62,319 bases of DNA from Alphaproteobacteria bacterium (GCA_017460085.1 JAFUBQ010000022.1:1-62319); one strand, 5' to 3'. Shown: positions 1 through 10,801, counted from the stretch's first letter. The notes: generated by a model from the letters alone, not told the origin. Numbers and translations: made by a program.

Positions 1-506
1 CTATCTGGCCATCAGTAACAAGTGCCTTATAATATATTTTTTTTTAAATGTCTATATATTTTTTTAGAAAAATTCATTTTTTTATTTTTCTGTGTAAAAA
101 TAGTATTTGCCTAGTGCATATTTATAATAAAAATATAACGTATTAACAATAGCTTGATTATCTCAAAAAAGGTGAGGTGTTGGCTGTAATAAATTATTTA
201 ATATTTGCTTGTTTTTATCCTAACAATAAAAATGGTTTATAAAGTTATAAAATTAAATACAAATATAATTTAATCTTTTAAATCTTGCTGAACTTCTTTA
301 GGTGGCTTAAATTATGAAATAATATAAACTTTGCGCTGAAGAATTGAAAAAATACAGATTTTTAGTTTATTGTAAATAAAAGGGATTTTTTATGAGGTGG
401 TTGTTAAATATAATATTTGTCGCATAATGTATATTATGTATAGTTTTATGCGATAAAATTTAGTATATTGGTTAAACCTTATATTTTTTTTAATTCTATG
501 CTTTTA
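1..506. other. AT-rich non-coding stretch downstream of yejF
   Basis: No convincing gene. Frame 3 at the very left edge reads a few codons to a TAA near 30-32 and could be the tail of an upstream plus-strand gene, but this is too short to support. A 12-codon ORF (392-427, MRWLLNIIFVA) has an AAAGGGA element 7-9 bases upstream and may be a chance or leader peptide. An inverted repeat, TCGCATAA at 420-427 with TTATGCGA at 446-453, overlaps its stop. It has no clear T-tract on either strand, so I do not call it a terminator. Confidence 0.4.
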
Positions 507-2090
507 CTAAATTATAGATGCTTTTATCAATTGTTTCGTATATTGTTGCTGCGGTGAATTAAAAATTTGTTCAGCAGTACCTGTTTCAACAACTTTACCG
601 TTTTGCATAACCATAACCCGATGAGAAATTGCACGCACCGCATACATATCGTGTGATATAAAAATGTAAGATAATTTATATTTTTTTTGTAATTTTTTAA
701 GTAATTCTATAATTTGCGCCTGCACCGTAACGTCTAATGCCGATGTAGGCTCATCTAGCAAAATTATGCGCGGGCGAAGAATTAGCGCTCGAGCCAATGC
801 TATTCGTTGACGTTGTCCTCCGGAAAACTCATGCGGATATTTTTCTAAAATTTCCGGCTGCAGTTCAACTTCACATAATATTTGCTCTATTTCTTGCTCT
901 TTTTCTTCAAAAGTGAGATGCTTTTGATAAATATTTAATCCTTCGCCTATAATTTCGCGAATATTCATCCGTGGATTTAGCGAATTATATGGGTCTTGAA
1001 ACACTATTTGTACTTCTTTGGAAAATTTATCGTGTTTTTGCAATATATTATCTTTTTCAATATATAAATCCCCCTGATGCTTTATTAAATTTATGGCAGC
1101 TAAAGCCAAAGTTGTTTTTCCTGAGCCTGATTCACCGACAATTCCTAAAGTTTCTCCTTCATGTAAATTAAAACTCACATAATCTACTGCATTCAATTGT
1201 TTAATTACCCTACCCCATAAATTTTTTTGCAACGGATATGTAACTTGAATATTTTTAGCTTTAAAAATAATTTTATTTTTTAATTTATCATTTGAATTCA
1301 ATAATAAATTTGATGAAACTAATTTTTTAGTATAAGAATTTTGCGGCTGTTCGAAAACTTGTTTTGCCAAACCGTATTCAACTAATTTTCCAGAATGCAT
1401 AACCGCAATATTATCAGCAATTTTTCTAACTAATCGCAAATTATGGCTGATAAATATAATGCTCATATTTATTTTTTGTTTAAGTTCAAGTAATAAATCT
1501 ATAATTTGTTCTTGAATTGTCACATCTAGTGCCGTTGTCGGCTCGTCGGCAATTAAAATGCGTGGATTATTAGCTATAGCCATAGCAATCATTACCCTTT
1601 GGCGTTGACCGCCTGAAAGTTCGAATGGGTATGCGTTTATCTTTTGTTCCGGATTTGGTATTTTTACTGTTTTTAACAGTTCTATCGTCTTTTTTTTGAG
1701 TTCTTCTCCGTTAATATGTTGGTGTATTGATATGCTTTCGGCAATTTGTTTGCCTATTTTATGCAACGGATTCAGTGATGACATCGGTTCTTGGAAGATA
1801 AATGCTATTTTATTTCCGCGGATTTTGCGGAAAGTTTTATCATCCAGCCCGATAAGCTCTTGATTTTCAAATATTATTGATGATTTTTCATCATGGTATG
1901 CTTTCGGATATGGCAATAATCCCAATATAGATAATGCTGTTACGGATTTTCCGGAGCCTGTTTCTCCGACTACGCCAAGAATTTCCCCTGTTTCTAAACT
2001 TAAATTTACATCTTTAACTGCTTGAAAAGGCAAGCTATTTTTATTATTATTAAAAAATACTGACAAATGTTTAATACTCAATAAGCTCAT
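507..2090 (-). CDS. yejF: YejF-like ABC transporter, duplicated ATP-binding protein
   Basis: A 527-residue protein with two ABC nucleotide-binding domains in one chain, as in YejF/DppD-DppF fusions. The first half has Walker A GETGSGKS, signature LSGGQRQR and Walker B LIADEPTTALD; the second has GESGSGKT, FSGGQRQR and LLDEPTSALD. Both sites look intact. The family powers uptake of peptides or peptide-like compounds (microcin C in E. coli YejABEF). The start overlaps the yejE stop by ATGA, so the two are translationally coupled, with AAGGAA about 10 nt upstream. It is the last gene of the minus-strand run. No yejA or yejB is present here, so the substrate cannot be read from context. Confidence 0.9.
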   Translation of the reverse strand: MSLLSIKHLSVFFNNNKNSLPFQAVKDVNLSLETGEILGVVGETGSGKSVTALSILGLLPYPKAYHDEKSSIIFENQELIGLDDKTFRKIRGNKIAFIFQEPMSSLNPLHKIGKQIAESISIHQHINGEELKKKTIELLKTVKIPNPEQKINAYPFELSGGQRQRVMIAMAIANNPRILIADEPTTALDVTIQEQIIDLLLELKQKINMSIIFISHNLRLVRKIADNIAVMHSGKLVEYGLAKQVFEQPQNSYTKKLVSSNLLLNSNDKLKNKIIFKAKNIQVTYPLQKNLWGRVIKQLNAVDYVSFNLHEGETLGIVGESGSGKTTLALAAINLIKHQGDLYIEKDNILQKHDKFSKEVQIVFQDPYNSLNPRMNIREIIGEGLNIYQKHLTFEEKEQEIEQILCEVELQPEILEKYPHEFSGGQRQRIALARALILRPRIILLDEPTSALDVTVQAQIIELLKKLQKKYKLSYIFISHDMYAVRAISHRVMVMQNGKVVETGTAEQIFNSPQQQYTKQLIKASII

Positions 2091-3103
2091 CTTTTGTTTT
2101 TCCTTGTATCAAAGGCGTCTCTAACCCCTTCTCCGATAAATATGAGCATTGAAAGCAAACCGGATAAGACGATAAATATGCTTAAACCAATCCATGGGGC
2201 TTGTAAATTATCTTTCCCTTGCCGCACTAAATCACCCAAAGACGGATAATCTTGTGATAACCCCAATCCTAAAAAATCTAAAGCACTGAGCGAAGTTATG
2301 GCTTCGGCCATTATAAACGGAATAAACGTGATAGATGTTACCAATGCATTAGGTAATATATGCCGAAACATAATGCGTATATTACTAACCCCCATCACTT
2401 GAGCTGCTTTTACAAACTCAAAATTACGAAGCCGCAGAAATTCGGCGCGCACCATTCCGGTTAATCCGGTCCATGAAAAAAGCAATAAAATTATCAGTAA
2501 GCTCCAAAATGTTGGTAAAAATACGCTGGCGATAATAATTAAAATAAACAATTGCGGCAATGAATCCCAAATTTCAATAAATCGTTGCAAAAACAAATCA
2601 ATTTTACCGCCAAAATATCCCTGCACTGCACCTATTATAATTCCTATAATTGAGGAAACAAGAGTTAATATAAATGCAAAAATAACCGATAAGCGTATTC
2701 CGTATAAAATTCGCGCCAAAACATCACGCCCTTCTTCATCTGTTCCTAACCAATGCTTTTCATTGGGAGCTGCTGGTGTTGCATTAGATAATTCATAATC
2801 AACCGTGTTATAAGAATAAGGAATAAGCGGCATAATCATCCAGCCGTTATTATTTATATTATTCCGGATAAAAGTATCTTTATAGTTGGCTTCTGTAGGA
2901 AAATCTCCTCCAAAAAATGCATCATTATAAGTCTGTATAATTGGGAAAAAATATCCACCTTTATATTTTACAATCAAAGGTTTATCGTTAGCAATTAAAT
3001 TAGAAAATAAAGATACAATGAAAATAAGCACAAAGCAAATTAAGGCAATATATGCACGTGTGTTGCGACGAAAATTTTTCATTTTTTCATTCGTTAATAT
3101 CAT
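2087..3103 (-). CDS. yejE: YejE-like ABC transporter permease
   Basis: A 338-residue inner-membrane permease of the oligopeptide/nickel family. An N-terminal TM is followed by a long periplasmic loop, the LGTDEEGRDVLARILYG motif typical of DppC/YejE proteins, and about five C-terminal helices. The EAA-type cytoplasmic loop is visible (EFVKAAQVMGVSNIRIMFRHI). The long loop with FFGGDFPTEANYKD points to YejE rather than DppC. ATG at 3103 follows AGGATAATA and overlaps the 3' end of the preceding gene by 17 nt. It should pair with YejF and with a second permease (YejB) encoded elsewhere. Confidence 0.88.
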   Translation of the reverse strand: MILTNEKMKNFRRNTRAYIALICFVLIFIVSLFSNLIANDKPLIVKYKGGYFFPIIQTYNDAFFGGDFPTEANYKDTFIRNNINNNGWMIMPLIPYSYNTVDYELSNATPAAPNEKHWLGTDEEGRDVLARILYGIRLSVIFAFILTLVSSIIGIIIGAVQGYFGGKIDLFLQRFIEIWDSLPQLFILIIIASVFLPTFWSLLIILLLFSWTGLTGMVRAEFLRLRNFEFVKAAQVMGVSNIRIMFRHILPNALVTSITFIPFIMAEAITSLSALDFLGLGLSQDYPSLGDLVRQGKDNLQAPWIGLSIFIVLSGLLSMLIFIGEGVRDAFDTRKNKR

Positions 3104-5060
3104 TATTATCCTGCTTATTTACAATTTCATCAGAAACAATTGATGATATAGGCAAATCATCAATCCCAAAGTTATCAACTTCTATAATATCTGTTTCAGC
3201 ATTATCATCATTTGTTGCCGAGTTAAACTCAGACCATTTCATATACCAATTTTCAAAAGCAGACTTATAATTATTATATGCCCCAACAGTTAAATCATTT
3301 AGCTTATCTTGCAATGCTTGGTATAAATTTTTATGAATTCCGAGTGTGTCTTGCTTACACCCTGCATTAGGATGGAACAAGTATTTTGTTAAAATACTGT
3401 TGGTTGAACAAAAATCCATATTCATTTCTGCAGTCTTGATATTTTTATCATGAATTGCCATAGTAACCAATCGATTTGCAATAAAATTTTCAATAAATTC
3501 ATTATAAGCATAGTTTTTGAAGTTATTAACTCCAGAAATTCCTTGAATAACCACTACGGTATCATCCCACATATTTTGTTTTTTCATATTATCAATAAAT
3601 TGCGAAATTTTACCATATAAGCATTTTGTTTGTTGCAAATATGCAATTTGTCTTTGTTTGGTATAATCTTTCTTTATCCACGGAAAACTGGTCATATCAA
3701 GCCATTCTTCTTGTGGCTTTAGCCGGCAATATTCATCATATATATACATATTTGAAGGTATATCGGCAAACACAAAATAAGCCTGATGCCCATTATCTTT
3801 TTTAATATCATCAAACAAAATATCGAATGTTCTGATAGCATTAACAACATACAAATTATTATAATCAACACCAATCAGCGGCATTTTATCGGCATCAATA
3901 ACTGCAGCCAAAGCATTATATACGGAAGACATATTTGTTGCAATCCGCAAGCTGGCTAGCCATTCTACCAATAAAATTTTGGCCTTAGCAAACACAGAAA
4001 GTGACATAGAATATATATTTGCCGGTTGATTGATTTTTTCTATACAACGATTTACATTAATTTTATGTTTTGCGTGACACATATCAAAATCACGTGATTT
4101 ATATGCCGAAATTTGAAATTTATTTTTACGGAATATATCGTATAATTGATTATTTTTCAAATATACATATTCATTTTTAAGATTTTTAAACTGCCAATAA
4201 CCGGATAATAATTTAGTATTCAATAAATGAGATGATGTTTCTTTAGATGAAAAAGGATTAAATGTAATAATCATATTACCTAAATATTCCTGTTCCGGAG
4301 CATATGCATGCATAAACACCTTAAAATTGTTTTTTTGGTAAAATCCTTGTATAATTTCTTTAGTTTCTTTTGCTTCAGGTAAATTAATTTCGCTTAAATA
4401 CGGATACGAAACCAAATTTGGGAATAAAAAATAAACAAACCGCTTCGATTCAAGATTAGTAATTTTTTGCGAGTTATGCGATTCAATAAATTCCTGCGGC
4501 TCGTCTTGGTGCATATAGCCAATATATATATCCGCAAACAAAATAACCGCGGAAATAGTCAGTAAATATTTAAATAAAATATGTTTTTGAGCAAAAATAA
4601 AATATGTAATTCCGGCAAAAACACAACCGATAAGTATATAGGATGAAATATTAAAAGAACTTATCCTAATGCTTTGTTGTATTTGTGAAAATTGAGTAAA
4701 CACGGCATAAATAAAGCCAAACATAACAAGTGCCGCAAAGCTATATTTTAAAGCAGAATGTTTATGTAATATTGTTATAATAATAGCAAGAATAACTGCA
4801 AAAAAAGCCATACCCAGCATAACTTCCGATGTTGGCATAAAAGAATTTTGAAAAACTTCAATATTTCCAGAACCGGCAAACAAAATAAAGTCCGCAGCAA
4901 ACAAGCAAAATGTAAAAATAAAAACAAGCAGACTTTCCAAAATTTTACCATCACCTGTTTTTATTTTTTTAGGCTTTCCTTTGCGAGAAAATCGCCCTCT
5001 TAAATCATAATTAAGCGGCGATACTCCCGATTGTTTACCATCTTCATCATTAAAAAACAT
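3087..5060 (-). CDS. Five-TM protein with degenerate sulfatase-like periplasmic domain
   Basis: A 657-residue protein with hydrophobic helices near residues 41-62, 78-98, 103-121, 138-158 and 161-180, then a large domain after about residue 200. Residues 467-510 resemble the end of the alkaline-phosphatase/sulfatase core (as in LtaS/EptA-type membrane hydrolases): a YLQQTKCLYGKISQFI helix, then DDTVVVIQGISG where active members have G/S-DHG. The Asp-His metal ligands are therefore missing, and no Thr/Ser nucleophile motif is obvious near the start of the domain. It may be a non-catalytic relative, or only a distant fold match. It lies between gatB and yejE with a 1-nt gap and a 17-nt overlap, so it is co-transcribed. 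The acidic C-terminus (about 30 residues) is low complexity. Confidence 0.6.
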   Translation of the reverse strand: MFFNDEDGKQSGVSPLNYDLRGRFSRKGKPKKIKTGDGKILESLLVFIFTFCLFAADFILFAGSGNIEVFQNSFMPTSEVMLGMAFFAVILAIIITILHKHSALKYSFAALVMFGFIYAVFTQFSQIQQSIRISSFNISSYILIGCVFAGITYFIFAQKHILFKYLLTISAVILFADIYIGYMHQDEPQEFIESHNSQKITNLESKRFVYFLFPNLVSYPYLSEINLPEAKETKEIIQGFYQKNNFKVFMHAYAPEQEYLGNMIITFNPFSSKETSSHLLNTKLLSGYWQFKNLKNEYVYLKNNQLYDIFRKNKFQISAYKSRDFDMCHAKHKINVNRCIEKINQPANIYSMSLSVFAKAKILLVEWLASLRIATNMSSVYNALAAVIDADKMPLIGVDYNNLYVVNAIRTFDILFDDIKKDNGHQAYFVFADIPSNMYIYDEYCRLKPQEEWLDMTSFPWIKKDYTKQRQIAYLQQTKCLYGKISQFIDNMKKQNMWDDTVVVIQGISGVNNFKNYAYNEFIENFIANRLVTMAIHDKNIKTAEMNMDFCSTNSILTKYLFHPNAGCKQDTLGIHKNLYQALQDKLNDLTVGAYNNYKSAFENWYMKWSEFNSATNDDNAETDIIEVDNFGIDDLPISSIVSDEIVNKQDNNDINE

Positions 5061-5061
5061 T

Positions 5062-6522
5062 CTAGCTATCCAATTTTTCTCTGACTATTTTATTGACAAT
5101 GGCCGGATTTGCTTTGCCTTGCGATTGTTTAATAACCTGCCCTACAAACCAACCGGCTAAATTCGTTTTACCGTTTTTATAAGCAGCAACATTATCTTGA
5201 TTAGCGGCAATAACGGCATCAATAATGCTTTCAATTGCACCAGTATCTGTTACTTGTTTCAAACCGCGTTCTTCTACTATTTTTTCCGGATTTTCTCCGG
5301 TTTGAGCCATAATTTCAAAAACATCTTTGGCAATTTTACCTGAGATAACATCTTTACTGATTAATTCCACCAAAGCACCCAAATTTTCGGCACTAATCGG
5401 ACTTTGTGTAATATCTAAGCGCTTTTTATTTAGCATGGCAAAAAAATCACCCATCATCCAGTTGGCAACTTTTTTAGCATCGTGTCCTGCTGTCGCTTGT
5501 TCAAAGAAATCGGCTGTTTCTTTATTTTCACACAAAACCATAGCGTCATACGGTGTCAAACCCAGCGTTTCAATAAAACGCTGTTTTTTGGCATCTGGCA
5601 GTTCAATCATTTCATTACGCACACTGTTGATATATTCATCACTCAAAATCAGTGGCGGTAAATCAGGCTCCGGAAAATAGCGATAGTCATGTGCAAATTC
5701 TTTTTTACGCATCACTTTCGTTAGTCCGGTGGTTGGGTCAAACTGACGTGTTTCCTGCTCAATTATTCCGCCGTTTTCATAAACTTCAATATGGCGTTTT
5801 GCCTCATTTTCAATGGCTTGCATCACAAATTTTACGCTGTTAACGTTTTTCATTTCGCAGCGTGTCCGCAGTTCATCAGAACCATACGGACGCACCGAAA
5901 CATTCACGTCACAACGCATAGAACCTTCGTCCATATTGCCATCGCAAGTGCCTAAATAGCGCAAAATAGAACGCAGTTTGCGCAAAAATGCCCCTGCTTC
6001 TTCCGGTGCTCTAAAATCCGGCTTTGTTACAATTTCCATTAAGCCAACCCCTGCTCTGTTCAAATCTATATAGCTTTTAGTTGGGCTTAAATCGTGAATT
6101 GACTTACCGGCATCTTGCTCAATATGCATACGCTCAATACCAATTGTTTTGGTTGTTCCGTCGCTTAAATCTATATCCACTTTCCCCTCACCTACAATTG
6201 GATAGCGGAATTGCGTAATTTGATAATCTGTCGGCATATCGGCATAAAAATAGTTTTTGCGCGAAAATTCGGAATATTTATTGATTTTGGCATTTAAACC
6301 TAATCCGGTTTTAACGGCTTGATGTACGCATTCTTGATTAAGCACTGGCAACATTCCCGGCATTCCGGCATCAATGAAAGAAACATTGGTGTTTGGTTCA
6401 TCGCCGAATTCGGTTGAAGCACCGCTGAAAATTTTAGATTGCGAAATAATCTGGCAGTGAATTTCAAGTCCTACAACAACTTCCCATTGACCTTTATCTG
6501 TCGTTATAATGTATTCTGCCAT
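5062..6522 (-). CDS. gatB: Aspartyl/glutamyl-tRNA(Asn/Gln) amidotransferase subunit B
   Basis: GatB activates the misacylated Glu- or Asp-tRNA and, with GatA and GatC, converts it to Gln-tRNA(Gln) or Asn-tRNA(Asn). The N-terminal motif [22 protein letters not shown], and a C-terminal YqeY-like tail ([20 protein letters not shown]) are all present. I chose ATG at 6522 ([13 protein letters not shown], 486 residues, the usual length) because AAAGGATTT lies just upstream. A longer reading frame exists but would run into gatA. The start lies 1 nt after the gatA stop, so translation is probably coupled. Confidence 0.97.
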   Translation of the reverse strand: MAEYIITTDKGQWEVVVGLEIHCQIISQSKIFSGASTEFGDEPNTNVSFIDAGMPGMLPVLNQECVHQAVKTGLGLNAKINKYSEFSRKNYFYADMPTDYQITQFRYPIVGEGKVDIDLSDGTTKTIGIERMHIEQDAGKSIHDLSPTKSYIDLNRAGVGLMEIVTKPDFRAPEEAGAFLRKLRSILRYLGTCDGNMDEGSMRCDVNVSVRPYGSDELRTRCEMKNVNSVKFVMQAIENEAKRHIEVYENGGIIEQETRQFDPTTGLTKVMRKKEFAHDYRYFPEPDLPPLILSDEYINSVRNEMIELPDAKKQRFIETLGLTPYDAMVLCENKETADFFEQATAGHDAKKVANWMMGDFFAMLNKKRLDITQSPISAENLGALVELISKDVISGKIAKDVFEIMAQTGENPEKIVEERGLKQVTDTGAIESIIDAVIAANQDNVAAYKNGKTNLAGWFVGQVIKQSQGKANPAIVNKIVREKLDS

Positions 6523-6523
6523 T

Positions 6524-7984
6524 TTAAATCCTTTCAAACTTTGCATCAGCTTCAATTGCCGCTGCCGTCTTAAATATTGTTCCTTCATCAAACGGTTTAC
6601 CAATCAACTGCATTCCTAAAGGTAAGCCGTTTTGCGCCAATCCAATCGGCAAGCTCATTGCTGGCAATCCGGCTAAATTAACCGAAACCGTAAATACATC
6701 ATTGAGATACATATTAATCGGATTTTGCAGCATACTTTCATCACCAATCGGAAAAGCTGTAATCGGTGAAGTAGGTGTTAATATAATATCACACTGTTTA
6801 AATGCTTCCATAAAATCATCTCTAATTAAGCGCCGCATTTTTTGCGCTTTTAAGTAATATGCATCATAGTAACCGGCCGACAGAACATAAGTGCCAATCA
6901 TAATCCGGCGTTTAACTTCTTTACCGAAACCCTCAGTGCGCGTGCGAATGTATAATTCATCTAAATGCTCACCTTCTGCTTTAGCACGATATCCATAGCG
7001 AATACCGTCATAGCGCGCTAAGTTAGAAGAAGCTTCTGCCGGCGCTAAAACATAATATGTGGCTAAAGCATATTTAGTATGCGGCAGCGATATTTCTTTA
7101 ATAATGGCACCGCGCGCTTTCAACATTTCCGCCGCCTTATCCCAGTAAGCGGCAATTTCCGTATTCAAACCATTTGGACGATATTCTTTCGGCAAACCTA
7201 TAACCAAACCTTTAATATCTTGTTCTAAAAATGAAGTATAATCCGGCACCGGTAAATTGCAGGAAGTAGAATCTTTTTCATCAAAACCGGCCATAGAATT
7301 TAATAATACAGCACAATCGCGCACATCTTGGGCAATCGGTCCGGCTTGGTCTAATGAAGAAGCAAAAGCCACAATGCCGTAACGTGAGCAACGACCGTAT
7401 GTCGGTTTAATGCCGGTTACACCGCAAAATGCCGCCGGTTCACGAATTGAACCACCGGTATCGGTACCGGTTGAACCTGCGCACAAATGTGCCGCTACGG
7501 CTGCAGCCGAACCGCCGGATGAACCTCCGGGAACCAAAAGCTTATCTTTGCTCCACGGATTTATCACCGGTCCGAAATAGCTGGTTTCATTACTGCCGCC
7601 CATTGCGAATTCATCTAAATTCAGCTTGCCTAAAAAAACTACTCCGTCATCTAATAAGTGTTGCGTTACTGTGGATTCATAAGGCGGAACAAAATTATCT
7701 AAAATATGCGAAGCTGCCGTAGTGCGAATATTTTTAGTGCAGAACAAATCCTTAATACCGAGCGGAATACCCTCAAGCGCACGTGCTTTTCCAACGGCAT
7801 AGTTTTGGTCGGCAATTTTTGCCTGTGCTAATGCCACATCGGCACATTCGGTAATATAAGCATTATATTTTTTTCCTTGCGCCATATTTTTTAAATATGC
7901 TTCTGTCAGCTCAACGGCTGTGAAATTTTTATTTTTTAATCCTTGTAAAGCTTCGGCTATAGTCAATTTGGTAATTTCTTGCAT
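6524..7984 (-). CDS. gatA: Glutamyl-tRNA(Gln) amidotransferase subunit A
   Basis: The 486-residue amidase subunit that releases ammonia from glutamine for the GatB site. The amidase-signature Ser-cisSer-Lys elements are visible: Lys in [10 protein letters not shown], Ser in [14 protein letters not shown], and [16 protein letters not shown]. Full length, with no disruption. It sits between gatC (5-nt gap) and gatB (1-nt gap), the conserved gatCAB order. Such a complex usually means that the organism lacks a glutaminyl- and/or asparaginyl-tRNA synthetase; this cannot be checked in this window. Confidence 0.97.
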   Translation of the reverse strand: MQEITKLTIAEALQGLKNKNFTAVELTEAYLKNMAQGKKYNAYITECADVALAQAKIADQNYAVGKARALEGIPLGIKDLFCTKNIRTTAASHILDNFVPPYESTVTQHLLDDGVVFLGKLNLDEFAMGGSNETSYFGPVINPWSKDKLLVPGGSSGGSAAAVAAHLCAGSTGTDTGGSIREPAAFCGVTGIKPTYGRCSRYGIVAFASSLDQAGPIAQDVRDCAVLLNSMAGFDEKDSTSCNLPVPDYTSFLEQDIKGLVIGLPKEYRPNGLNTEIAAYWDKAAEMLKARGAIIKEISLPHTKYALATYYVLAPAEASSNLARYDGIRYGYRAKAEGEHLDELYIRTRTEGFGKEVKRRIMIGTYVLSAGYYDAYYLKAQKMRRLIRDDFMEAFKQCDIILTPTSPITAFPIGDESMLQNPINMYLNDVFTVSVNLAGLPAMSLPIGLAQNGLPLGMQLIGKPFDEGTIFKTAAAIEADAKFERI

Positions 7985-7989
7985 TATCT

Positions 7990-8277
7990 TTACTCCACCA
8001 CTTTAGGCACTGCAAAATAGTCATATTCCGCCGCCGGCGCGTTTTTCAATATTTCCGTGCGGCAATGCCCTGCCGTAACTTCATCAGGGCGTGTTCTGAG
8101 CGACAAATCATTCACGGAAATCAACGCCTCAACGTTATCCGTATTAACTTCGTTTAACTCTTCTATCCATGTTAAAATCTTATTAAATTCTTCTTTTGTA
8201 GCATCAACCTTATCGTTTTCAACACGCAAGCGTGATAGAAAAGCTACTCTTTTGACTGTTTCATTATCTATAGCCAT
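7990..8277 (-). CDS. gatC: Amidotransferase subunit C
   Basis: GatC is the small subunit that wraps GatA and GatB. From ATG 8277 it is 95 residues ([19 protein letters not shown]), the typical length, with the family pattern of an N-terminal helix carrying A-x-L-S-R-L and a C-terminal proline-rich end ([30 protein letters not shown]). The start is chosen for AGAGGTAAAA just upstream; an in-frame upstream extension to 8304 would overlap sppA and lacks family similarity. It lies 10 nt after the SppA-like gene, which fits co-transcription. Confidence 0.95.
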   Translation of the reverse strand: MAIDNETVKRVAFLSRLRVENDKVDATKEEFNKILTWIEELNEVNTDNVEALISVNDLSLRTRPDEVTAGHCRTEILKNAPAAEYDYFAVPKVVE

Positions 8278-8287
8278 TTTTACCTCT

Positions 8288-10030
8288 TTACATCTTAATT
8301 TCAAACGGTGTCATCACTGTATCATATTGCAATCGTTTGAAAAGTTTTAAATAACGGATATCAACACCGCTTTGCGACAAAAGTTTAGGCATATTAACTT
8401 CCTGCCCCAGCAATAATGCTGTCATTTTTTCACTAAAACTTTTTGCTTTAGGATATTCTATAAGCTTAAATTTTTCCTCAGGATTTAATTTTGCCAATTC
8501 CTGAGCGGCGGCAAAAGCCTCACCATATCCGCCTAATTCATCAACCAAACCTAATTCTTTAGCTTGCCAACCAAGCCAAACTCTGCCACGGGCAATTTCA
8601 TTAATATTTTTAGTAAGCGGACGATTATCAATCACCTTTTGCGTAAAATCATCATAAACATCATCTAAAAAACGATTAAATATGCGTTTTTCTTCCGGTG
8701 AAAAAGGTTTATTAACACTCAATATATCAGCATTATTTCCATCTTTGATTTCAGCCCAGTTTAACCCTATTTTTTGCCATAGCTTTTGGAAAACTGGTTT
8801 TCCGCCTAAGACGCCGATTGAACCGGTAATTGTCAGTGGTTCGGCAATAATCTTATCACCGGCAAGCGAAATAAAATATCCTCCCGATGCCGCATATCCG
8901 CCTTGTGAAATAATAATCGGCACATTTTTATCACGTTTTAATTTTTGCAAAGCATAATAAATCTCATCAGCCGCATTATAATCTCCTCCCGGACTGTCTA
9001 TCCGTACAATAACAGCCTTTAAATTTTCTAATTTTGCAATTTCAGCAATGTCCGACACCACATTTTGGCTGCCTATTGTATATTCGGAATCAAAATCACT
9101 TGAACTTTGTCCTTTATCTATTACTCCGCTCAAAGTTAAATATGCTATTGTAGGCATATCTCCGTCGTACGATTTAACAGCCTTCACATAATTTTTCATT
9201 TCAATAAAGTTTTTCACATTTTCTTTTTGTTTTAACTCAGCTTGCAAATCAGGAAAATACATAATTTCATCAATTAAACCTAAATTAAGCCCTTCTTCGG
9301 CAGAAAGCGGAGCTTTATTGATAATTTCATCGATATTTTCCACATTGCGATTATGAGAAATTTCTGCTTTTAAAACCTGCATAATGCCTTGGGTTAAATT
9401 TACAAGTTCTTGTTTATATGCCGGTGATATTGATTTATCAGTAAATGACGACATTGCGGTCTTATATTCGTAACGTGCGTAAAATTCCGGCTCAATACCG
9501 AATTTTTGTAACAAATTTTTTGCAAACGGAACTTCAACACTAACACCGGTTAAACCGATTGTTGTATGCGGCTGCATATATATCTTATCAAAAAAAGTGG
9601 CTAAATAATATTCACGATTACCCTGTCCCAAAGGTCCAAAGCCTTGCGAAAAAACATAAGCTCTTTTACCTAATGCCCTAAAATTCATAATAGCCCGCGC
9701 TATATCTTCAATTTGTGCCATTTCCAATTCTGTGGTATCTAAACGGGCAACAAGTACTTTTATATGGTCATCATATCCGGCCAACTCTATGGCTTGTAAT
9801 ACTGATTGCAAGCGTAAAACCGACGCATCATTTAATTCATCAATCAAACTTTTTTCACCGGTTTCATTAATATCTTGTGAAAAATCAATAATTAATGCTG
9901 AATTTTCTGGCACATATACTGCATCGGAGGCATTCCATTGATAAATTCCGAAACCTAAACCGCAAATTATAACTAATCCGCCTAAAATTGCGCATATTGA
10001 CTTAATAAAACGCCAACTTTTTTTCCACAT
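8288..10030 (-). CDS. sppA: Signal peptide peptidase SppA, 67K type
   Basis: A 580-residue membrane-anchored serine protease of family S49, the long form with two tandem domains as in E. coli SppA. One N-terminal TM segment (about residues 12-28) anchors it facing the periplasm. The N-terminal domain supplies the catalytic Lys (ARYEYKTAMSSF). The C-terminal domain supplies the Ser in QGGYAASGGYFIS, preceded by RIDSPGGDYNAADE. It cleaves leftover signal peptides in the membrane. ATG 10030 follows GAGGATG. The gap to the upstream acyltransferase gene is 14 nt. Confidence 0.92.
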   Translation of the reverse strand: MWKKSWRFIKSICAILGGLVIICGLGFGIYQWNASDAVYVPENSALIIDFSQDINETGEKSLIDELNDASVLRLQSVLQAIELAGYDDHIKVLVARLDTTELEMAQIEDIARAIMNFRALGKRAYVFSQGFGPLGQGNREYYLATFFDKIYMQPHTTIGLTGVSVEVPFAKNLLQKFGIEPEFYARYEYKTAMSSFTDKSISPAYKQELVNLTQGIMQVLKAEISHNRNVENIDEIINKAPLSAEEGLNLGLIDEIMYFPDLQAELKQKENVKNFIEMKNYVKAVKSYDGDMPTIAYLTLSGVIDKGQSSSDFDSEYTIGSQNVVSDIAEIAKLENLKAVIVRIDSPGGDYNAADEIYYALQKLKRDKNVPIIISQGGYAASGGYFISLAGDKIIAEPLTITGSIGVLGGKPVFQKLWQKIGLNWAEIKDGNNADILSVNKPFSPEEKRIFNRFLDDVYDDFTQKVIDNRPLTKNINEIARGRVWLGWQAKELGLVDELGGYGEAFAAAQELAKLNPEEKFKLIEYPKAKSFSEKMTALLLGQEVNMPKLLSQSGVDIRYLKLFKRLQYDTVMTPFEIKM

Positions 10031-10044
10031 TTATTTCATCCTCT

Positions 10045-10800
10045 TTATTTTGCTAAAAATTTAGCCACATATGGATATTTTTCCACTGTTTCTTTATTGA
10101 GTTCGGCACATTTTGTTTCAATTGCCGTTTCTAACTCGTGCATAAATTCTTCTTTGCTTTTTCCTTTAGCGCTAATAGCAGGTAAAAATTCGAATATTGC
10201 GGTTCCGGGATAACGTAAAAATGAATTTTTAGCCCAAAAAAATCCGGTATTAATAGCAACCGGAACAACCGGTAAATCCAAATTTTCCGCCAAGAACATA
10301 ATGCCTGATTTATATCCTTTGGTGGTTCCCGGCTTACAACGTGTTCCTTCCGGAAAAATCACCACCGGCCGGCCGGTATCAGTGCGTTTTTTTACTTCGC
10401 TTAACATATGTTTCATTGCCGCTGCACCGCCTTTGCGATTTACCGGAATCATACCGTAAAAATATTGCGCCCAGCCGAAAAACGGCATATAAACAAGCTC
10501 TTTTTTCAAAATATATGTTGTTGTCGGCACAAATTGCGTAAACGAATATGTTTCCAAAGCCGACTCGTGTTTACAAGCATAAATGGCATTTTGCGGCAAA
10601 ATGTTTTCTTTTCCCCTCACCTCAAATTTAATACCGGCAAACAAATGCACCCAATACAGTGCTACCGGCATCACAATTTTATCCCAATAAAAAATTGAGC
10701 AGCGACGTGGCAATAATGCCACCGGAAGTTGGATAATACATCCGAGCATTAATGTTCCAAAATAAAAAGTATTTGCCAACAAAGAACGTATAATCAACAT
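10045..10800 (-). CDS. plsC: 1-acylglycerol-3-phosphate O-acyltransferase (PlsC-like)
   Basis: A 251-residue membrane acyltransferase that adds the second acyl chain in phosphatidic acid synthesis. The four family blocks are visible: I as KHESALET (H-x4-E, where most PlsC proteins have H-x4-D), II as GMIPVNRKGG, III as VIFPEGTRCKPG, and IV as LPVVPVAINTG. The Glu variant of block I is, as far as I recall, common in alphaproteobacterial members, so activity is not in doubt on this basis. An N-terminal hydrophobic region is present. ATG 10800 follows AGGAG, 1 nt beyond the stop of the DUF218 gene. Confidence 0.88.
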   Translation of the reverse strand: MLIIRSLLANTFYFGTLMLGCIIQLPVALLPRRCSIFYWDKIVMPVALYWVHLFAGIKFEVRGKENILPQNAIYACKHESALETYSFTQFVPTTTYILKKELVYMPFFGWAQYFYGMIPVNRKGGAAAMKHMLSEVKKRTDTGRPVVIFPEGTRCKPGTTKGYKSGIMFLAENLDLPVVPVAINTGFFWAKNSFLRYPGTAIFEFLPAISAKGKSKEEFMHELETAIETKCAELNKETVEKYPYVAKFLAK

Positions 10801-10801
10801 A

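Noticed and set aside
6523..6603. Longer gatB and gatC starts (6603, 8304)
   Set aside because: The extra residues overlap the previous gene, are unlike the families, and the internal ATGs have good ribosome sites.
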